From positions 2,703,501 to 2,767,500 of the forward strand of contig NZ_CP029479.1 of NCBI RefSeq assembly GCF_003150835.1: a stretch of DNA of 64,000 nt, in the 5' to 3' direction. A program made the translations under genes and the position numbers. Positions 16,579-26,758 of this stretch are shown piece after piece. How positions within the stretch are numbered: position 1 is the first letter of the stretch; every line of letters begins with the position of its first letter. A model generated the notes under the pieces. That model had not been told where the DNA came from, ran no database searches, and saw only the letters and a program-made list of their open reading frames with translations. Source of the DNA: Phenylobacterium parvum (GTDB lineage Bacteria; Pseudomonadota; Alphaproteobacteria; Caulobacterales; Caulobacteraceae).

Positions 16579-18516
16579 GTGAGCGAAGGTGAAGTTTTCC
16601 CGGTTCCCGAGGCCTGGGCGAAGAAGGCCCTGATGACGGCTGAGGGCTACGCCGCCGCGGTCGCGCGGGTCGAGACCGACCCCGACGCCTACTGGATGGA
16701 GCTGGCCGGCCGCCTCGACTGGATCCGCAAGCCCACCCGGACCAAGGACGTGTCCTTTAACCGCGAGGACTTCCATGTCCGCTGGTACGAGGACGGGGTC
16801 CTGAACGTCTCGGTCAACTGCCTGGACCGTCACATCGCCGAACGCGGCGACCAGGTGGCGATCATCTGGGAGCCGGACGATGGCGAGAACGGGACAACCC
16901 TGACCTATCGCCAACTCCTCGCCGAGGTCTGCCGGATGGCCAACGTCCTCAAGGCGAAGGGCGTCAAAAAGGGCGACCGCGTCACGATCTACCTGCCCAT
17001 GATCCCCCAGGCGGCGGTGGCCATGCTGGCCTGCGCCCGGATCGGCGCGGTGCATTCGGTGATCTTCGGCGGGTTCTCGCCGGACAGCATCGCCGGACGG
17101 ATCCAGGACTGCGACAGCCGGATCGTCATCACTGCCGACGAAGGCCTGCGGGGCGGCAAGGTCATCCCCCTGAAGCGCAATGTCGACGAGGCCCTGAAGG
17201 ACTGCCCGCAGGTCTCCGACGTGATCGTCATCCGGCGCACCCGGGCCGACGTGCCGATGAGCCCTGGCCGGGACGTCTTCTATTCCGACGTCAAGGGAAC
17301 CGTATCCGACCAGTGCGATCCGGAACCCATGAACGCCGAGGATCCTCTCTTCATCCTCTACACCTCCGGCTCCACGGGAAAGCCCAAGGGCGTCCTGCAC
17401 ACCACGGGCGGCTACCTGGTCTGGGCCTCCCACACCCACCAGCTGGTCTTCGACTATCGCCCCGGCGAGGTGTTCTGGTGCACGGCCGACGTGGGCTGGG
17501 TGACCGGGCACTCCTACGTGGTCTACGGGCCGCTGGCGAACGGGGCCACCAGCCTGATCTTCGAGGGCGTGCCCAGCTGGCCGGACAATTCCCGGTTCTG
17601 GCAGGTGGTGGACAAGCACAAGGTCGAGATCTTTTACACGGCCCCTACGGCCATCCGCGCCCTGATGCGCGACGGCGAGGGGCCGGTGAAGTCCACTTCC
17701 CGGGCCTCGCTGCGCCTCATCGGCACGGTGGGCGAGCCCATCAACCCCGAGGCCTGGCTCTGGTACCACCGGGTGGTGGGCGAGGGCCGCTGCCCCATCG
17801 TCGACACCTACTGGCAGACCGAGACAGGCGCCTGCCTGGCCTCCCCCCTGCCCGGCGCCACGGACCTGAAGCCGGGGTCCTGCGCCCGGCCCCTGCCCGG
17901 CGTGAAGTTCCAGATCGTCGACGCCGAGGGCCAGGTCCTGGACGGCGCGGTCAGCGGCAACCTCTGCATCACCGACTCCTGGCCCGGCCAGATGCGGACG
18001 GTCTATGGCGACCACCAGAGGTTCATCGACACCTACTTCTCCACCTATCCCGGCAAGTACTTCACCGGCGACGGCTGCCGCCGGGACGAGGACGGCTACT
18101 ACTGGATCACCGGCCGGGTGGATGACGTGCTGAACGTCTCGGGGCACCGGCTGGGCACGGCGGAGATCGAGAGCGCCCTGGTCGCCCACCCCGACGTGGC
18201 CGAGGCCGCAGTGGTCGGCTACCCGCACGACGTCAAGGGCCAGGGGGTCTACTGCTTCGTGACCCTGAACGCCGATGTGACGCCCACCGACGTCCTGCAG
18301 GCCGACCTGAAGGGCTGGGTCCGGCGCGAGATCGGGGCCTTTGCGGCGCCCGACATCGTCCAGTTCGCCCCCGGCCTGCCCAAGACCCGCTCGGGCAAGA
18401 TCATGCGCCGCATCCTGCGCAAGATCGCCGAGAACGACCTGTCGAACCTGGGCGACACGACGACCCTGGCGGACCCCGCCGTAGTCGACGACCTCGTGAA
18501 GAACCGACAGGGCTGA
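16579..18516 (+). CDS. acs: Acetyl-CoA synthetase
   Basis: Activates acetate to acetyl-CoA through acetyl-AMP. 645 aa, the usual length. The adenylate-forming signature [11 protein letters not shown] begins near residue 260, DTYWQTETG is in the middle, and the C-terminal [11 protein letters not shown] has Lys607, the residue normally inactivated by acetylation. The start is GTG 16579 after GGGAGG; the nearby ATG at 16574 is out of frame. An Rsm22-like gene follows after 7 nt. The 141-bp gap to the creatininase gene should contain its promoter. Confidence 0.97.
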   Translation: MSEGEVFPVPEAWAKKALMTAEGYAAAVARVETDPDAYWMELAGRLDWIRKPTRTKDVSFNREDFHVRWYEDGVLNVSVNCLDRHIAERGDQVAIIWEPDDGENGTTLTYRQLLAEVCRMANVLKAKGVKKGDRVTIYLPMIPQAAVAMLACARIGAVHSVIFGGFSPDSIAGRIQDCDSRIVITADEGLRGGKVIPLKRNVDEALKDCPQVSDVIVIRRTRADVPMSPGRDVFYSDVKGTVSDQCDPEPMNAEDPLFILYTSGSTGKPKGVLHTTGGYLVWASHTHQLVFDYRPGEVFWCTADVGWVTGHSYVVYGPLANGATSLIFEGVPSWPDNSRFWQVVDKHKVEIFYTAPTAIRALMRDGEGPVKSTSRASLRLIGTVGEPINPEAWLWYHRVVGEGRCPIVDTYWQTETGACLASPLPGATDLKPGSCARPLPGVKFQIVDAEGQVLDGAVSGNLCITDSWPGQMRTVYGDHQRFIDTYFSTYPGKYFTGDGCRRDEDGYYWITGRVDDVLNVSGHRLGTAEIESALVAHPDVAEAAVVGYPHDVKGQGVYCFVTLNADVTPTDVLQADLKGWVRREIGAFAAPDIVQFAPGLPKTRSGKIMRRILRKIAENDLSNLGDTTTLADPAVVDDLVKNRQG

Positions 18517-18523
18517 GGCCGGA

Positions 18524-19522
18524 TTGGACCCGGCCCTCCCGGCGGCCCTGAGGGCGGCGATCGACCAGGCCCTGGAGGGCCAGGCCCGGGGCCCCCTCGC
18601 CCAGAGGGCGGGCGCCCTGTCCGCGGGCTATCGGGGGAAGCGGACCTCGTCGGTCCTGGTGAAGGACGGCGGCGACGCCCTGGCCTACGCCCTTACCCGG
18701 ACGCCGGCGACCTACGCCGCCACGCTCCGGGCCCTGGTGGAAGTCACCCGCCTTCGGCCTGGCCTTGCGCCGGAGAGCCTGCTCGACGCCGGCGCCGGGC
18801 CCGGGGGGGGAAGCTGGGCGGCGCTGGATGCCCTGCCCTCCCTGAAGACCTGCACCCGCCTCGACCACAGCCCCGCCTTCCTGGGCCTGGCCGCGTCCCT
18901 GGCCGCGGCCGGGCCGCCCGCCCTGTCCGGGGCGCAGGGCCTTCGGGGAGACCTGACGGACCCGGCCCTTACCCCGCCTGCGGCGGACCTGGTCCTGGCC
19001 GCCTACGCCCTGACCGAAGTGGCGCCCGAGAAACTGGGCGGGGTGGTGCGCCGGCTCTGGGACGCGACGAAGGGCCTGATCCTGGTGATCGAGCCAGGGA
19101 CACCCGATGGCTGGAGGCGCGGCCTGGAGGTGCGCAGGATGCTGGGGGAGGCCGGAGCCCGGCTCGTCGGGCCCTGCCCCCACGCCGGCGAATGCGCCCT
19201 GCCCGCGACCGACTGGTGCCACTTCTCCCAGCGCCTCCCCCGCAGCCGGGACCACCGTCGGGCCAAGGGCGGCGAGGCCCCGTTCGAGGACGAGAAGTTC
19301 TTCTGGATCGCCGCCGAGCGCCCGGTGGGGGCCGCGCCGACGGCCGCCTTCGAGAGGGTCATAGCGCCGCCCCGGTCAGGCAAGACGGGGGTCCGGCTGA
19401 GGCTCTGCCGGCCAGATGGAAGGATCGAGGATACAGAGGTCCCGCGGCGGGATCGCGCCGTATTCGCCCGGGCGCGCCGCCTGTCCTGGGGCGACGCCCT
19501 GGACCTGGGGGAAGATCAGTAG
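18524..19522 (+). CDS. Rsm22-like (mitoribosomal assembly type) methyltransferase
   Basis: 332-aa SAM-dependent methyltransferase-fold protein. GKRTSSVLVKDGGDALAYA precedes the SAM site LLDAGAGPGGGSWAA (about 86-100). A Cys-rich patch, CPHAGECALPATDWCHF, near 218-234 is typical of Rsm22 proteins and may hold a metal cluster. Relatives are linked to small-subunit ribosome assembly in mitochondria and bacteria. The start is TTG 18524, only 7 nt after acs, so it is probably co-transcribed. Its 3' end overlaps the convergent Pro-rich gene by 7 nt. Confidence 0.85.
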   Translation: MDPALPAALRAAIDQALEGQARGPLAQRAGALSAGYRGKRTSSVLVKDGGDALAYALTRTPATYAATLRALVEVTRLRPGLAPESLLDAGAGPGGGSWAALDALPSLKTCTRLDHSPAFLGLAASLAAAGPPALSGAQGLRGDLTDPALTPPAADLVLAAYALTEVAPEKLGGVVRRLWDATKGLILVIEPGTPDGWRRGLEVRRMLGEAGARLVGPCPHAGECALPATDWCHFSQRLPRSRDHRRAKGGEAPFEDEKFFWIAAERPVGAAPTAAFERVIAPPRSGKTGVRLRLCRPDGRIEDTEVPRRDRAVFARARRLSWGDALDLGEDQ

Positions 19523-19905
19523 GGCGGAGGCTGGGTCGAGGCCGCGTCCGCGCCCTGGATCAGGTCGCCCACAGCGTCCTGGCCCGCCGGGGTCTTGGCG
19601 GACGGCGCCGGGGTGGGCGTCTCGGTCGCCGGCTTCGGCTTGTCCTCGGGCTTGGGAGTTTCAGGCTCGGGCTTCTTCTCTTCCTCCGGCTCGGGCTCGG
19701 GCGGCGGGGGAAGATCGGTCGGCAGGGGCGTGACGTCCGGAGCCGCGACAGCGGGGGTCGAGGGGGAGGAAGGCGCGGAGGGCGCCTCCCCGGGCAGGTA
19801 GGCGATGTCGCGCGCGCCCAGGACGCCGGAGATGAAGCCGGCCAGGGCCATCAGGGCGATCACGATGATCGCGATCTTCCTGAGATTGCGGGGCATGGAC
19901 CACAT
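19516..19905 (-). CDS. Single-pass membrane protein with Pro/Glu-rich tail
   Basis: 129-aa protein: a basic N-terminus (MPRNLRK), one membrane segment at about 11-30, then a low-complexity Pro/Glu/Lys/Thr-rich region to the end. This resembles TonB-like or cell-wall-spanning linkers but lacks a folded C-terminal domain. No family is recognised. ATG 19905 is used; ATG 19896 (MPRNLRK) is equally possible. It is divergent from ftsK. Confidence 0.75.
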   Translation of the reverse strand: MWSMPRNLRKIAIIVIALMALAGFISGVLGARDIAYLPGEAPSAPSSPSTPAVAAPDVTPLPTDLPPPPEPEPEEEKKPEPETPKPEDKPKPATETPTPAPSAKTPAGQDAVGDLIQGADAASTQPPPY

Positions 19906-20033
19906 TCGACCACTCCTAGAGCGTTTCTGCGGGGTTGCAAACGGGAGAGGCGCAGGCCTGCCGCCGCGAAGTAAACGCCTCTTAACCCTCTTCCCGGCAG
20001 ACTGGGGCCGGATCTGGAATGAGGCGAACCAGC

Positions 20034-22421
20034 ATGGCGCGCGCAGCGCGGAAACGGGGACTGGACAGGGGGCTCGAGATCGCCGGTGCGGTCTGGGCTC
20101 ACACCCTCGCGGCGCGGGCGCGGGGCGCCCTGGCCGCGGCAGCGGGGGTTGGCCTGGCCGTCGCCCTGGCGACGTGGAACGTCGCGGACCCCAGCCTGAA
20201 CGCCTCCACGGCCGTCTCGCCGCGAAACCTGCTGGGGCCGACGGGAGCGACCCTCGCGGACCTCCTCTTCCAGGGCCTGGGACTTGCCGGCGCCTTCTCG
20301 GCCCTGCTCCTTCTGGTCCTCGGCATCTCGCGCCTGGCCGGGCCGCCGCCGGAAGCCGGCCGCACCACCCTGCGCCTGAGGGCCCTGGCCGGAAGCGTCG
20401 GCATGATCGGCCTGGCCGCCCTTCTCGCCTGGGCGCCGACGCCCGCCGCCTGGCCTCTTGCCCGGGGACTGGGCGGCCTGGCGGGGGACGGCCTCCTGAA
20501 CCTGGGCGGCGGCGCCCTCGCCGAGTTCAACGTGCCTTTCGGCCGGGGGCTTACGGCCGTCCTGCTGGGGGGCCTGGGGATCTGGGGCATGGTCTACGCC
20601 CTCGCCCTGCCGCGGCTGGACCTGGCGGGGATGGCGGCCGGGATCACCGCCTGGCTCCGCAACCGCAGCCTCACCGCCGCCGTGCGCTCTCCCTTCCAGA
20701 CTGACCCCGAACCGGTCACTGCGCCGAAGCCCCCCCGGGCCCGGCGGTCGGCGGCGGCGCCCGTCCGCGCCGCTGCGCCTGAAGACGAGGACCTAGAGCC
20801 CGCTCCGGCGCGAACCGAGGCCGGGGATGCGGGGGCCCCGGTCGCCATCCGCCCGCCCAAGAGCTCCCGGGAGTCCGGCCGAGAGACCCGCGAGGCCCAG
20901 GGCGTCCTGGACTTCGTCCGGGAGGACGGCTTCATCCTGCCTGAGCTGTCCATGCTCGCCCGTTCGGGCCCGCGCGCGGCCCAGTTCGACGAGGCGGCCC
21001 TGCGCCAGAACGCCCAGCTGCTTGAGGGCGTGCTGGCCGAGTTCGGCGTGCGCGGCCAGATCGACCAGATCCGTCCCGGCCCGGTCGTCACCCTGTACGA
21101 GCTCGTCCCGGCGCCGGGGGTGAAGTCGGCCCGCGTGGTGGCCCTGGCGGACGACATCGCAAGGTCCATGTCGGTGGCGGCCTGCCGCGTGGCCGTGGTC
21201 CCCGGGCGCAACGCCATCGGCATCGAGCTGCCCAACGCCCGACGCGAGACGGTCTATCTCCGCGACCTCCTCTCGAGCCCCGAGTACGAGAAGACCGGCC
21301 ACGCCCTGCCCATGGCCCTGGGCGAGAACATCGGCGGCGAGCCCTACATCGCCGACCTGGCCAAGATGCCCCACCTGCTGATCGCCGGCACCACCGGCTC
21401 GGGCAAGTCGGTGGGCGTGAACGCCATGATCCTGTCGATCCTCTACCGCCTGCCGCCCGAGGCCTGCCGGTTCATCATGATCGACCCCAAGATGCTCGAG
21501 CTGAGCGTCTACGACGGCATTCCGCACCTTCTCGCGCCGGTGGTCACCGACCCGAAGAAGGCCATCGTCGCCCTGAAGTGGACCGTCCGGGAGATGGAGG
21601 ACCGCTACCGCCTGATGTCCAAGATCGGCGTTCGGAACGTGGCCTCCTACAACGAGCGGGCCCGGGAGGCTGCGGCCAAGGGGGAGCATTTCGAGCGGAC
21701 GGTCCAGACCGGCTTCGACGACCAGGGCCGGCCCGTTTACGAGAGCGAGCGGATCGACCCGCGCCCCATGCCCTACCTCGTCGTGGTCATCGACGAGGTC
21801 GCAGACCTGATGATGGTGGCCGGCAAGGACGTCGAGGGCGCCGTCCAGAGGCTGGCGCAGATGGCGCGGGCGGCGGGCATCCACCTGGTCATGGCGACCC
21901 AGCGGCCTTCCGTCGACGTCATCACCGGCACCATCAAGGCCAACTTCCCGACCCGGATTTCCTTCCAGGTCACGTCGCGGATCGATTCCCGCACCATCCT
22001 GGGCGAGCAGGGCGCCGAGCAGCTGCTGGGCCAGGGCGACATGCTCTACATGGCCGGCGGCGGCCGGATCACCCGCCTGCACGGCCCCTTCGTCTCGGAC
22101 GGAGAGGTCGAGGCCGTCGCCCGCTTCCTGCGCGACCAGGGCCAGCCCCAGTACCTCGAGGAGGTCACCGCCGGCGGAGACGACGAGGACGGCGAGGGCG
22201 ACTTCGGTGGCGGCGAAGGCGGCTCGGGTGACGACCTCTATGACCGCGCAGTCGCCGTGGTCACCCGGGATGGAAAGGCGTCGACCTCCTACGTCCAGCG
22301 CCGGCTCCAGATCGGCTACAATCGGGCCGCCTCGCTGATTGAGCGCATGGAGCGGGAGGGTGTGGTCAGCCCCGCCAACCACGCAGGCAAGCGGGAAATC
22401 CTGGCCCCGCCGCCGCCCTAG
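20034..22421 (+). CDS. ftsK: DNA translocase FtsK
   Basis: Septal DNA pump that clears and aligns chromosome termini during division. Several N-terminal membrane segments (about residues 30-190) are followed by a Pro/Ala/Glu linker. The motor has Walker A GTTGSGKS near 452-459, Walker B ([14 protein letters not shown]) and RPSVDVITG. The C-terminal gamma winged helix ([20 protein letters not shown]) recognises KOPS-type sequences. About 795 aa, typical of alphaproteobacteria. I prefer ATG 20034, with GAGG upstream, over ATG 20019. lolA follows after 103 bp. Confidence 0.97.
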   Translation: MARAARKRGLDRGLEIAGAVWAHTLAARARGALAAAAGVGLAVALATWNVADPSLNASTAVSPRNLLGPTGATLADLLFQGLGLAGAFSALLLLVLGISRLAGPPPEAGRTTLRLRALAGSVGMIGLAALLAWAPTPAAWPLARGLGGLAGDGLLNLGGGALAEFNVPFGRGLTAVLLGGLGIWGMVYALALPRLDLAGMAAGITAWLRNRSLTAAVRSPFQTDPEPVTAPKPPRARRSAAAPVRAAAPEDEDLEPAPARTEAGDAGAPVAIRPPKSSRESGRETREAQGVLDFVREDGFILPELSMLARSGPRAAQFDEAALRQNAQLLEGVLAEFGVRGQIDQIRPGPVVTLYELVPAPGVKSARVVALADDIARSMSVAACRVAVVPGRNAIGIELPNARRETVYLRDLLSSPEYEKTGHALPMALGENIGGEPYIADLAKMPHLLIAGTTGSGKSVGVNAMILSILYRLPPEACRFIMIDPKMLELSVYDGIPHLLAPVVTDPKKAIVALKWTVREMEDRYRLMSKIGVRNVASYNERAREAAAKGEHFERTVQTGFDDQGRPVYESERIDPRPMPYLVVVIDEVADLMMVAGKDVEGAVQRLAQMARAAGIHLVMATQRPSVDVITGTIKANFPTRISFQVTSRIDSRTILGEQGAEQLLGQGDMLYMAGGGRITRLHGPFVSDGEVEAVARFLRDQGQPQYLEEVTAGGDDEDGEGDFGGGEGGSGDDLYDRAVAVVTRDGKASTSYVQRRLQIGYNRAASLIERMEREGVVSPANHAGKREILAPPPP

Positions 22422-22524
22422 GGGTCGGTAGGCCCCCGCAGTCCTGAACGCCCTGTGGCCGCCGCATTCACCGGGCATTGACCGCGGCGCCCGCCGGGAC
22501 CATGTCGGCGGCCGGAGGATCTCC

Positions 22525-23157
22525 ATGCCGACACGCCGAACCGCCCTGGCGGGCCTGACCGCCGTCGTTGCCCTGCCCGCCAGTGCAGCCGCCCCGACCC
22601 TGGGCGAGGCGGAGCGGGCGCTCGCGGCGCGCGCCGCAGCCTGGCTGGAGGACCTGGGAGAGGCCCGGGGTGGCTTCGTCCAGACCGATCCCCGCGGACG
22701 CACCAGCCGCGGCGAGGTCTTCATCCGACGGCCTGGCAAGGCGCGCTTCGCTTACGCCCCGCCCTCTTCCCTGCTGGTGGTGGCCGATGGCGCCACGGTC
22801 TCGGTGGCCGACCCCCGGCTCAAGACCTTCGAGCGCTATCCGCTCTCGGCGACACCCCTGTCCCTTTTCCTGTCGCGACGGATCCGCCTGGACGGCGACG
22901 CGCGGGTCACGGCCGTGCGTCGCACCGCCAACGGCTTCGAGGTGATCGCCCGCGACGCCCGCCGTCCCGCCGACGGCCAGATCGCCCTGGCCTTCACCGA
23001 AGCGCCCATGGCCCTCTCGGGATGGACGGTCACGGACGCCCAGGGCCGCTCTACCCGGGTCCAACTGGAGGGGTTCAGGGCGGTCAGCGGACTGCCCTCC
23101 AGCCTCTTCGTCCTCGAGGACCCTCGACCCAAGGCGCCGGGTCGGGGGAAGATGTGA
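22525..23157 (+). CDS. lolA: Outer-membrane lipoprotein carrier LolA
   Basis: Periplasmic shuttle of lipoproteins from LolCDE to the outer membrane. 210 aa with a signal peptide (RRTALAGLTAVVALPASAAA). It then shows the LolA pattern: long N-terminal helix, GGFVQTDPRGRTSRGEVFIRRPGKARFAY, VADGATVSVADPRLKTFERYPL and a C-terminal VQLEGF strand. GGAGGATC stands 5-8 nt before ATG 22525. Placement after ftsK is common in alphaproteobacteria. Confidence 0.93.
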   Translation: MPTRRTALAGLTAVVALPASAAAPTLGEAERALAARAAAWLEDLGEARGGFVQTDPRGRTSRGEVFIRRPGKARFAYAPPSSLLVVADGATVSVADPRLKTFERYPLSATPLSLFLSRRIRLDGDARVTAVRRTANGFEVIARDARRPADGQIALAFTEAPMALSGWTVTDAQGRSTRVQLEGFRAVSGLPSSLFVLEDPRPKAPGRGKM

Positions 23158-23302
23158 CATTGAAGAGACAGGCAACTCGAAAACTGCTCTTGCTTGACAA
23201 ATCCGTCAGGAGTGACCTTCATGCCACTCAGAGGTCCGGCTGCGCTGGGCCTGCGACCCCCGGATCACATCCCCTTCCGGTGGACGCGCGAGAGAGATAA
23301 CT

Positions 23303-23338
23303 ACGCCCGGACGGCCTGCGCCTCCGGGCGTTTCTTTT
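23303..23338 (+). terminator. Intrinsic terminator between lolA and xth
   Basis: ACGCCCGGA (23303-23311) and TCCGGGCGT (23323-23331) form a 9-bp GC-rich stem with an 11-nt loop, followed by TTCTTTT. It is 145 nt beyond the lolA stop, farther than usual. The stretch in between has a TTGACA (23194-23199), so a short separate transcript is possible. Confidence 0.75.
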
Positions 23339-23359
23339 CCGGCCGCCCGGAGACCGGAC

Positions 23360-24163
23360 ATGCGCCTGAGGCTCGCCACCTGGAACGTGAATTCCGTCCG
23401 CCTGCGGGCCGGGCAGGTCACGCGGTTCCTGTTGGACCAGGCGCCCGATGTCCTCTGCCTGCAGGAGATCAAGTGCCGGGACGGCGAGTTCCCCGCTGCG
23501 GAGTTCGAGGCGGCGGGCTATCCGCATATGCGGATCCGTGGCCAGAAGGGCTCGCACGGCGTCGCCATCCTCTCGCGCCTGCCCCTGGAGGACGCGCCCG
23601 ACCTGGAGGTTTGCCGGGAAGGCCACGCCCGCGCGGTGGGCGCGCGCGTGGCGGGGATCGAGGTGCAGAACTTCTACATTCCGGCAGGCGGCGACGTTCC
23701 CGACCCCGAGGCCAATCCCAAGTTCGCCCACAAGCTGGACTTCCTGGGCCGCCTGACCGCGGAGGCGGCGCGGCGGGACCCGACTTCGGCCCTGGTGATC
23801 ACCGGCGACCTCAATGTGGCCCCCGGCGAGTTTGACGTCTGGAGCCATCGCCAGATGCTGAAGGTGGTCAGCCACACCCCGGTGGAGCTCGAGGCCATGG
23901 AGGCCCTTCGCGCAGCGGGGGGATTCACCGACCTGGTGCGGGCCGCCATCCCGGACCCGCAGAAGCTGTTCTCCTGGTGGAGTTACCGGGCGGCCGACTT
24001 CAGGGCTTCGAACCGGGGCCTTCGCCTTGACCACATCTGGATCTCGCCCGGGCTCCGGAAGGCCGCCCTCGACGGCGGCGCCGAGGCCCGTGTCCATGAC
24101 GATGTGCGCGCGTGGGACCGGCCCAGCGACCACGCCCCGGTCAGCGCCGACTTCAGGCTCTAG
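23360..24163 (+). CDS. xth: Exodeoxyribonuclease III / AP endonuclease
   Basis: Cuts DNA at abasic sites and degrades 3' ends in base excision repair. 267 aa. The catalytic motifs are all present: TWNVNSVR (7-14), LQEIKC with Glu36, [16 protein letters not shown] and SDHAPV at the C-terminus. Its stop codon overlaps that of the convergent cenR by a few bases. Confidence 0.95.
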   Translation: MRLRLATWNVNSVRLRAGQVTRFLLDQAPDVLCLQEIKCRDGEFPAAEFEAAGYPHMRIRGQKGSHGVAILSRLPLEDAPDLEVCREGHARAVGARVAGIEVQNFYIPAGGDVPDPEANPKFAHKLDFLGRLTAEAARRDPTSALVITGDLNVAPGEFDVWSHRQMLKVVSHTPVELEAMEALRAAGGFTDLVRAAIPDPQKLFSWWSYRAADFRASNRGLRLDHIWISPGLRKAALDGGAEARVHDDVRAWDRPSDHAPVSADFRL

Positions 24164-24846
24164 GGCGCCAGCCGATAGCCGCCGCCCTCAGTCAGGATCA
24201 GGCGGCCCCCCGCGGGATCGCTCTCGATCTTCTGGCGCAGCCGGTAGACGTGGGTCTCAAGGGTGTGGGTGGTGACGCCGGCGTTGTAGCCCCACACTTC
24301 CGCCAGGAGTTCATCCCTCGGTACGGGCTTTTCACCAGCCCGGTAGAGGTACTTCAGGATGTTGGTTTCCTTCTCGGTCAGGCGAACCTTGCGGCCGGAG
24401 CCGTCCACCAGGACCTTCGCCGAGGGCCGGAACTCGTAGGGGCCGAGACGGAACACGGCGCCCTCAGACTGCTCGTGGCTGCGGAGCTGGGCGCGGATCC
24501 GGGCCTGGAGGACCGCCAGCCGGAACGGCTTGGTCACGTAATCGTTGGCGCCGGCGTCCAGCCCTCCCACCATTTCCGCTTCGGTGTCGGCGGCGGTCAG
24601 CATGATGACCGGGCAGGCGATCTGGCGCGCCCTCAGCTCCCGGCAGACCTCGCGTCCGTTGGTGTCGGGCAGGTCGACGTCCAGGAGGACCAGGTCCGGC
24701 CGCGACTCCAGCGCCGCCTTCACGCCAGAGGCGCCGTCTGCGGCCTGGACCACGGCGAACTCGCCCCCGGCCGCTAGCAGCTCGGCGAGTTCTGTGCGCA
24801 GGTCGTCATTGTCGTCGACGAGGAGCAGGGTCTTGGGTTGAGCCAT
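24160..24846 (-). CDS. cenR: OmpR-type response regulator, CenR-like
   Basis: 228-aa two-component regulator with a receiver domain (acidic pair Asp11/Asp12, phosphoacceptor Asp56 in [10 protein letters not shown], Lys106 in VTKPF). A winged-helix DNA-binding domain covers about 130-228 ([28 protein letters not shown]). In Caulobacter the essential envelope regulator CenR is encoded in this neighbourhood, close to leuS and parAB, which is why I use the name. The orthology is inferred from position and domain layout. ATG 24846 starts the conserved [13 protein letters not shown]; the longer open frame is not coding-like. Its partner kinase CenK is not in the window. Confidence 0.8.
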   Translation of the reverse strand: MAQPKTLLLVDDNDDLRTELAELLAAGGEFAVVQAADGASGVKAALESRPDLVLLDVDLPDTNGREVCRELRARQIACPVIMLTAADTEAEMVGGLDAGANDYVTKPFRLAVLQARIRAQLRSHEQSEGAVFRLGPYEFRPSAKVLVDGSGRKVRLTEKETNILKYLYRAGEKPVPRDELLAEVWGYNAGVTTHTLETHVYRLRQKIESDPAGGRLILTEGGGYRLAP

Positions 24847-24913
24847 GGGCCGGAACATGCACCCTGATGGCCGCCTCCGCCAAGGGTTCAGATGCGAGGG
24901 GTGCGGAGGGACC

Positions 24914-25429
24914 ATGATCTTCACGGCCACATCAGATGGACGCATCGACATCGCCGGACGCGAGGCGGCCTGTGTCCTGGGAAGGTCAGGCGTACTGCCG
25001 GCGGCCGACAAGCGGGAGGGAGACGGCGCCTCACCCCTGGGGGTCTGGCCGCTGCGACGGGTGCTCTACAGGCCCGACCGGGAGGCCCCGCCGGCCACCG
25101 GCCTGCCCGTCGTCGCCCTGAAGCCTGACGACGGGTGGTGCGACGCCCCGGGCGATCCCGCCTACAACCGGCCGGTCCGCCTGCCCTATCCCGCCAGCGC
25201 CGAGCAGATGTGGCGCGAGGACCGGGTCTATGACCTGGTCGTCATCCTGGGCCACAACGACGACCCGCCGGTCAGCCCCATGGGGTCGGCCATCTTCCTG
25301 CACCTGGTCCAACCGGACCGCTCAGCCACCGCCGGCTGCGTGGCGGTGAGCCGCGAGGACATGCTGGACCTTCTGGCGCGGGCCCGGCCCGGGGACGCCC
25401 TGGCCATCCTGCCGGCGACCCCCCTCTAG
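24914..25429 (+). CDS. L,D-transpeptidase (YkuD domain)
   Basis: 171-aa protein with the YkuD catalytic signature: His130 in [10 protein letters not shown] and Gly141-Cys142 in [13 protein letters not shown], an H-x(11)-C arrangement. There is no signal peptide or membrane segment in the chosen form. Family enzymes make 3-3 peptidoglycan crosslinks or attach lipoproteins; this short form could be exported non-canonically or need a different start. GGAGGG precedes ATG 24914. It is divergent from cenR, an envelope regulator, with a 67-bp gap. Confidence 0.88.
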   Translation: MIFTATSDGRIDIAGREAACVLGRSGVLPAADKREGDGASPLGVWPLRRVLYRPDREAPPATGLPVVALKPDDGWCDAPGDPAYNRPVRLPYPASAEQMWREDRVYDLVVILGHNDDPPVSPMGSAIFLHLVQPDRSATAGCVAVSREDMLDLLARARPGDALAILPATPL

Positions 25430-26091
25430 GTCGCAGGCGGGGCCCGGTCGCCGAACAGGGCCGAACCCACCCGAACGCTCGTGGCGCCAAAGGCGATGGC
25501 CGTCTCGAAGTCCCCGCTCATGCCCATGGAGAGCTTCTCAAGGCCGTTCCGGGCCGCGATCTTCGCGAGGAGCGCAAAATGCGGGCCGGGGGGCTCGTCG
25601 GCAGGCGGGATGCACATGAGACCCTCAACTTGCAGCCCCAGCTCGCCGCGGACCCTCTTGAGGAAGGCGTCCGCCTCCAGGGGCCCAATCCCGGCCTTCT
25701 GGGGCTCTTCCCCGGTGTTGACCTGGACATAGAGGCGGGGGAGGCTGCCCGCCCGGCCCGCGGCGTCGGCGAGGGCGACGGCCAGCCGGTCCCGGTCCAG
25801 GGTCTCGATGACGTCGAAGAGGGCCACGGCGTCCCGGACCTTGTTGGTCTGGAGGGGGCCGATGAGGCGCAGCTCGAGGCCCTCGCGGCGACCCTCCCAC
25901 CGGGACAGGGCCTCCTGGACGCGGTTTTCTCCGAAGACCCTCTGCCCGGCGGCGACGACAGGGGCGACCGCCTCCCAGGGCTGCTGCTTGGAGACGGCGG
26001 TCAGGACAACCTCCGACGGACTGCGGCCTGCGGCCTGCGCGGCGGCGGCGATTCGGGATAGGATGGCGTCGAGCGGGGGAGAGGCGGACAT
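25426..26091 (-). CDS. yggS: YggS-type pyridoxal-phosphate homeostasis protein
   Basis: 221-aa PLP-binding TIM barrel of the YggS/PROSC family, which buffers free PLP and influences amino-acid pools. Lys35 in TAVSKQQPW should bind PLP. Also present are FGENRVQEA, LIGPLQTNKV, VNTGEEPQKAG, LSMGMSGDFETAI and the closing RVGSALFG. ATG 26091 begins the conserved region. It converges with the L,D-transpeptidase gene (4-nt overlap). Confidence 0.95.
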   Translation of the reverse strand: MSASPPLDAILSRIAAAAQAAGRSPSEVVLTAVSKQQPWEAVAPVVAAGQRVFGENRVQEALSRWEGRREGLELRLIGPLQTNKVRDAVALFDVIETLDRDRLAVALADAAGRAGSLPRLYVQVNTGEEPQKAGIGPLEADAFLKRVRGELGLQVEGLMCIPPADEPPGPHFALLAKIAARNGLEKLSMGMSGDFETAIAFGATSVRVGSALFGDRAPPAT

Positions 26092-26758
26092 TTCCGGTTT
26101 CTGGACGGTCAGGCGGACTGCGGCCTTCCTAGGTCGCCAGAGGCCCCGGGGGAAGAGGGCGCCGCCGCCCCTTCTGGTGTTCACGGACCCCGACCGCACC
26201 CCGGACCCCATCGCCCTGGCCCTGCGCCTGCCGCGGGGGACGGGCCTCGTCTACCGCGCCTTCGGGGCGCCAGGCCGGCTTCGGACAGCCAGGGCGCTGG
26301 CGGCCATCGCCCGCCGGCGCGGCCTGGTCTTCCTGGTGGGCGCCGAGGCGGGGCTGGCCGCGCGTTCCGGCGCGGCGGGACTGCACCTGCCCGAGCGCCT
26401 CGCCGGAATGGCCCCTCGCCTGCGCCGGCCTGGCTGGATCGTGACCGCGGCGGCCCATTCGACCCGCGCCGCCCGGCGGCCGGGGGTCGACGCCTTTGTG
26501 CTCTCGGCGGTCTTTCCCTCGGCCTCGGCCTCGGCCGGAGTCCCGATGGGGGCCCTTCGCTTCGCCCAGCACGTCCGGCGGGCGTCGTCGCCGGTCTACG
26601 CCCTGGGCGGGGTCAATGACCGCACGGCCGCGCGCCTGCGCCTGACAGGGGCCGCAGGCCTGGCCGGGGTCGGCCTTGGGTCGACGGAACAGGGACCGAT
26701 GGAAAAGGGATCAACGGACCGTGACGCGGCGAAAACCCGCGGCGGCGTCAGAACTTGA
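26063..26758 (+). CDS. ThiE-like protein with degenerate active site
   Basis: About 231 aa with the overall pattern of thiamine-phosphate synthase (TIM barrel: LLVFTDPDR, AAGLHLPERLAG, DAFVLSAVFPS, VYALGGVN). Several ThiE catalytic motifs are altered. The FPTxTK phosphate loop reads FPSASAS, the HLGQxD segment reads HLPERL, and the QLRxK strand reads VYRAFG. It may be catalytically dead or use another substrate. The start is uncertain: ATG 26063 overlaps the 5' end of divergent yggS by 29 bp, and no other standard start fits. The C-terminal tail runs 11 bp into the convergent ntrZ gene. Confidence 0.65.
   Translation: MASSGGEADISGFWTVRRTAAFLGRQRPRGKRAPPPLLVFTDPDRTPDPIALALRLPRGTGLVYRAFGAPGRLRTARALAAIARRRGLVFLVGAEAGLAARSGAAGLHLPERLAGMAPRLRRPGWIVTAAAHSTRAARRPGVDAFVLSAVFPSASASAGVPMGALRFAQHVRRASSPVYALGGVNDRTAARLRLTGAAGLAGVGLGSTEQGPMEKGSTDRDAAKTRGGVRT

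Noticed and set aside
20793-22739. 648-codon minus-strand frame opposite ftsK
   Set aside because: FtsK on the plus strand has complete Walker and gamma-domain motifs; the opposite frame shows none.
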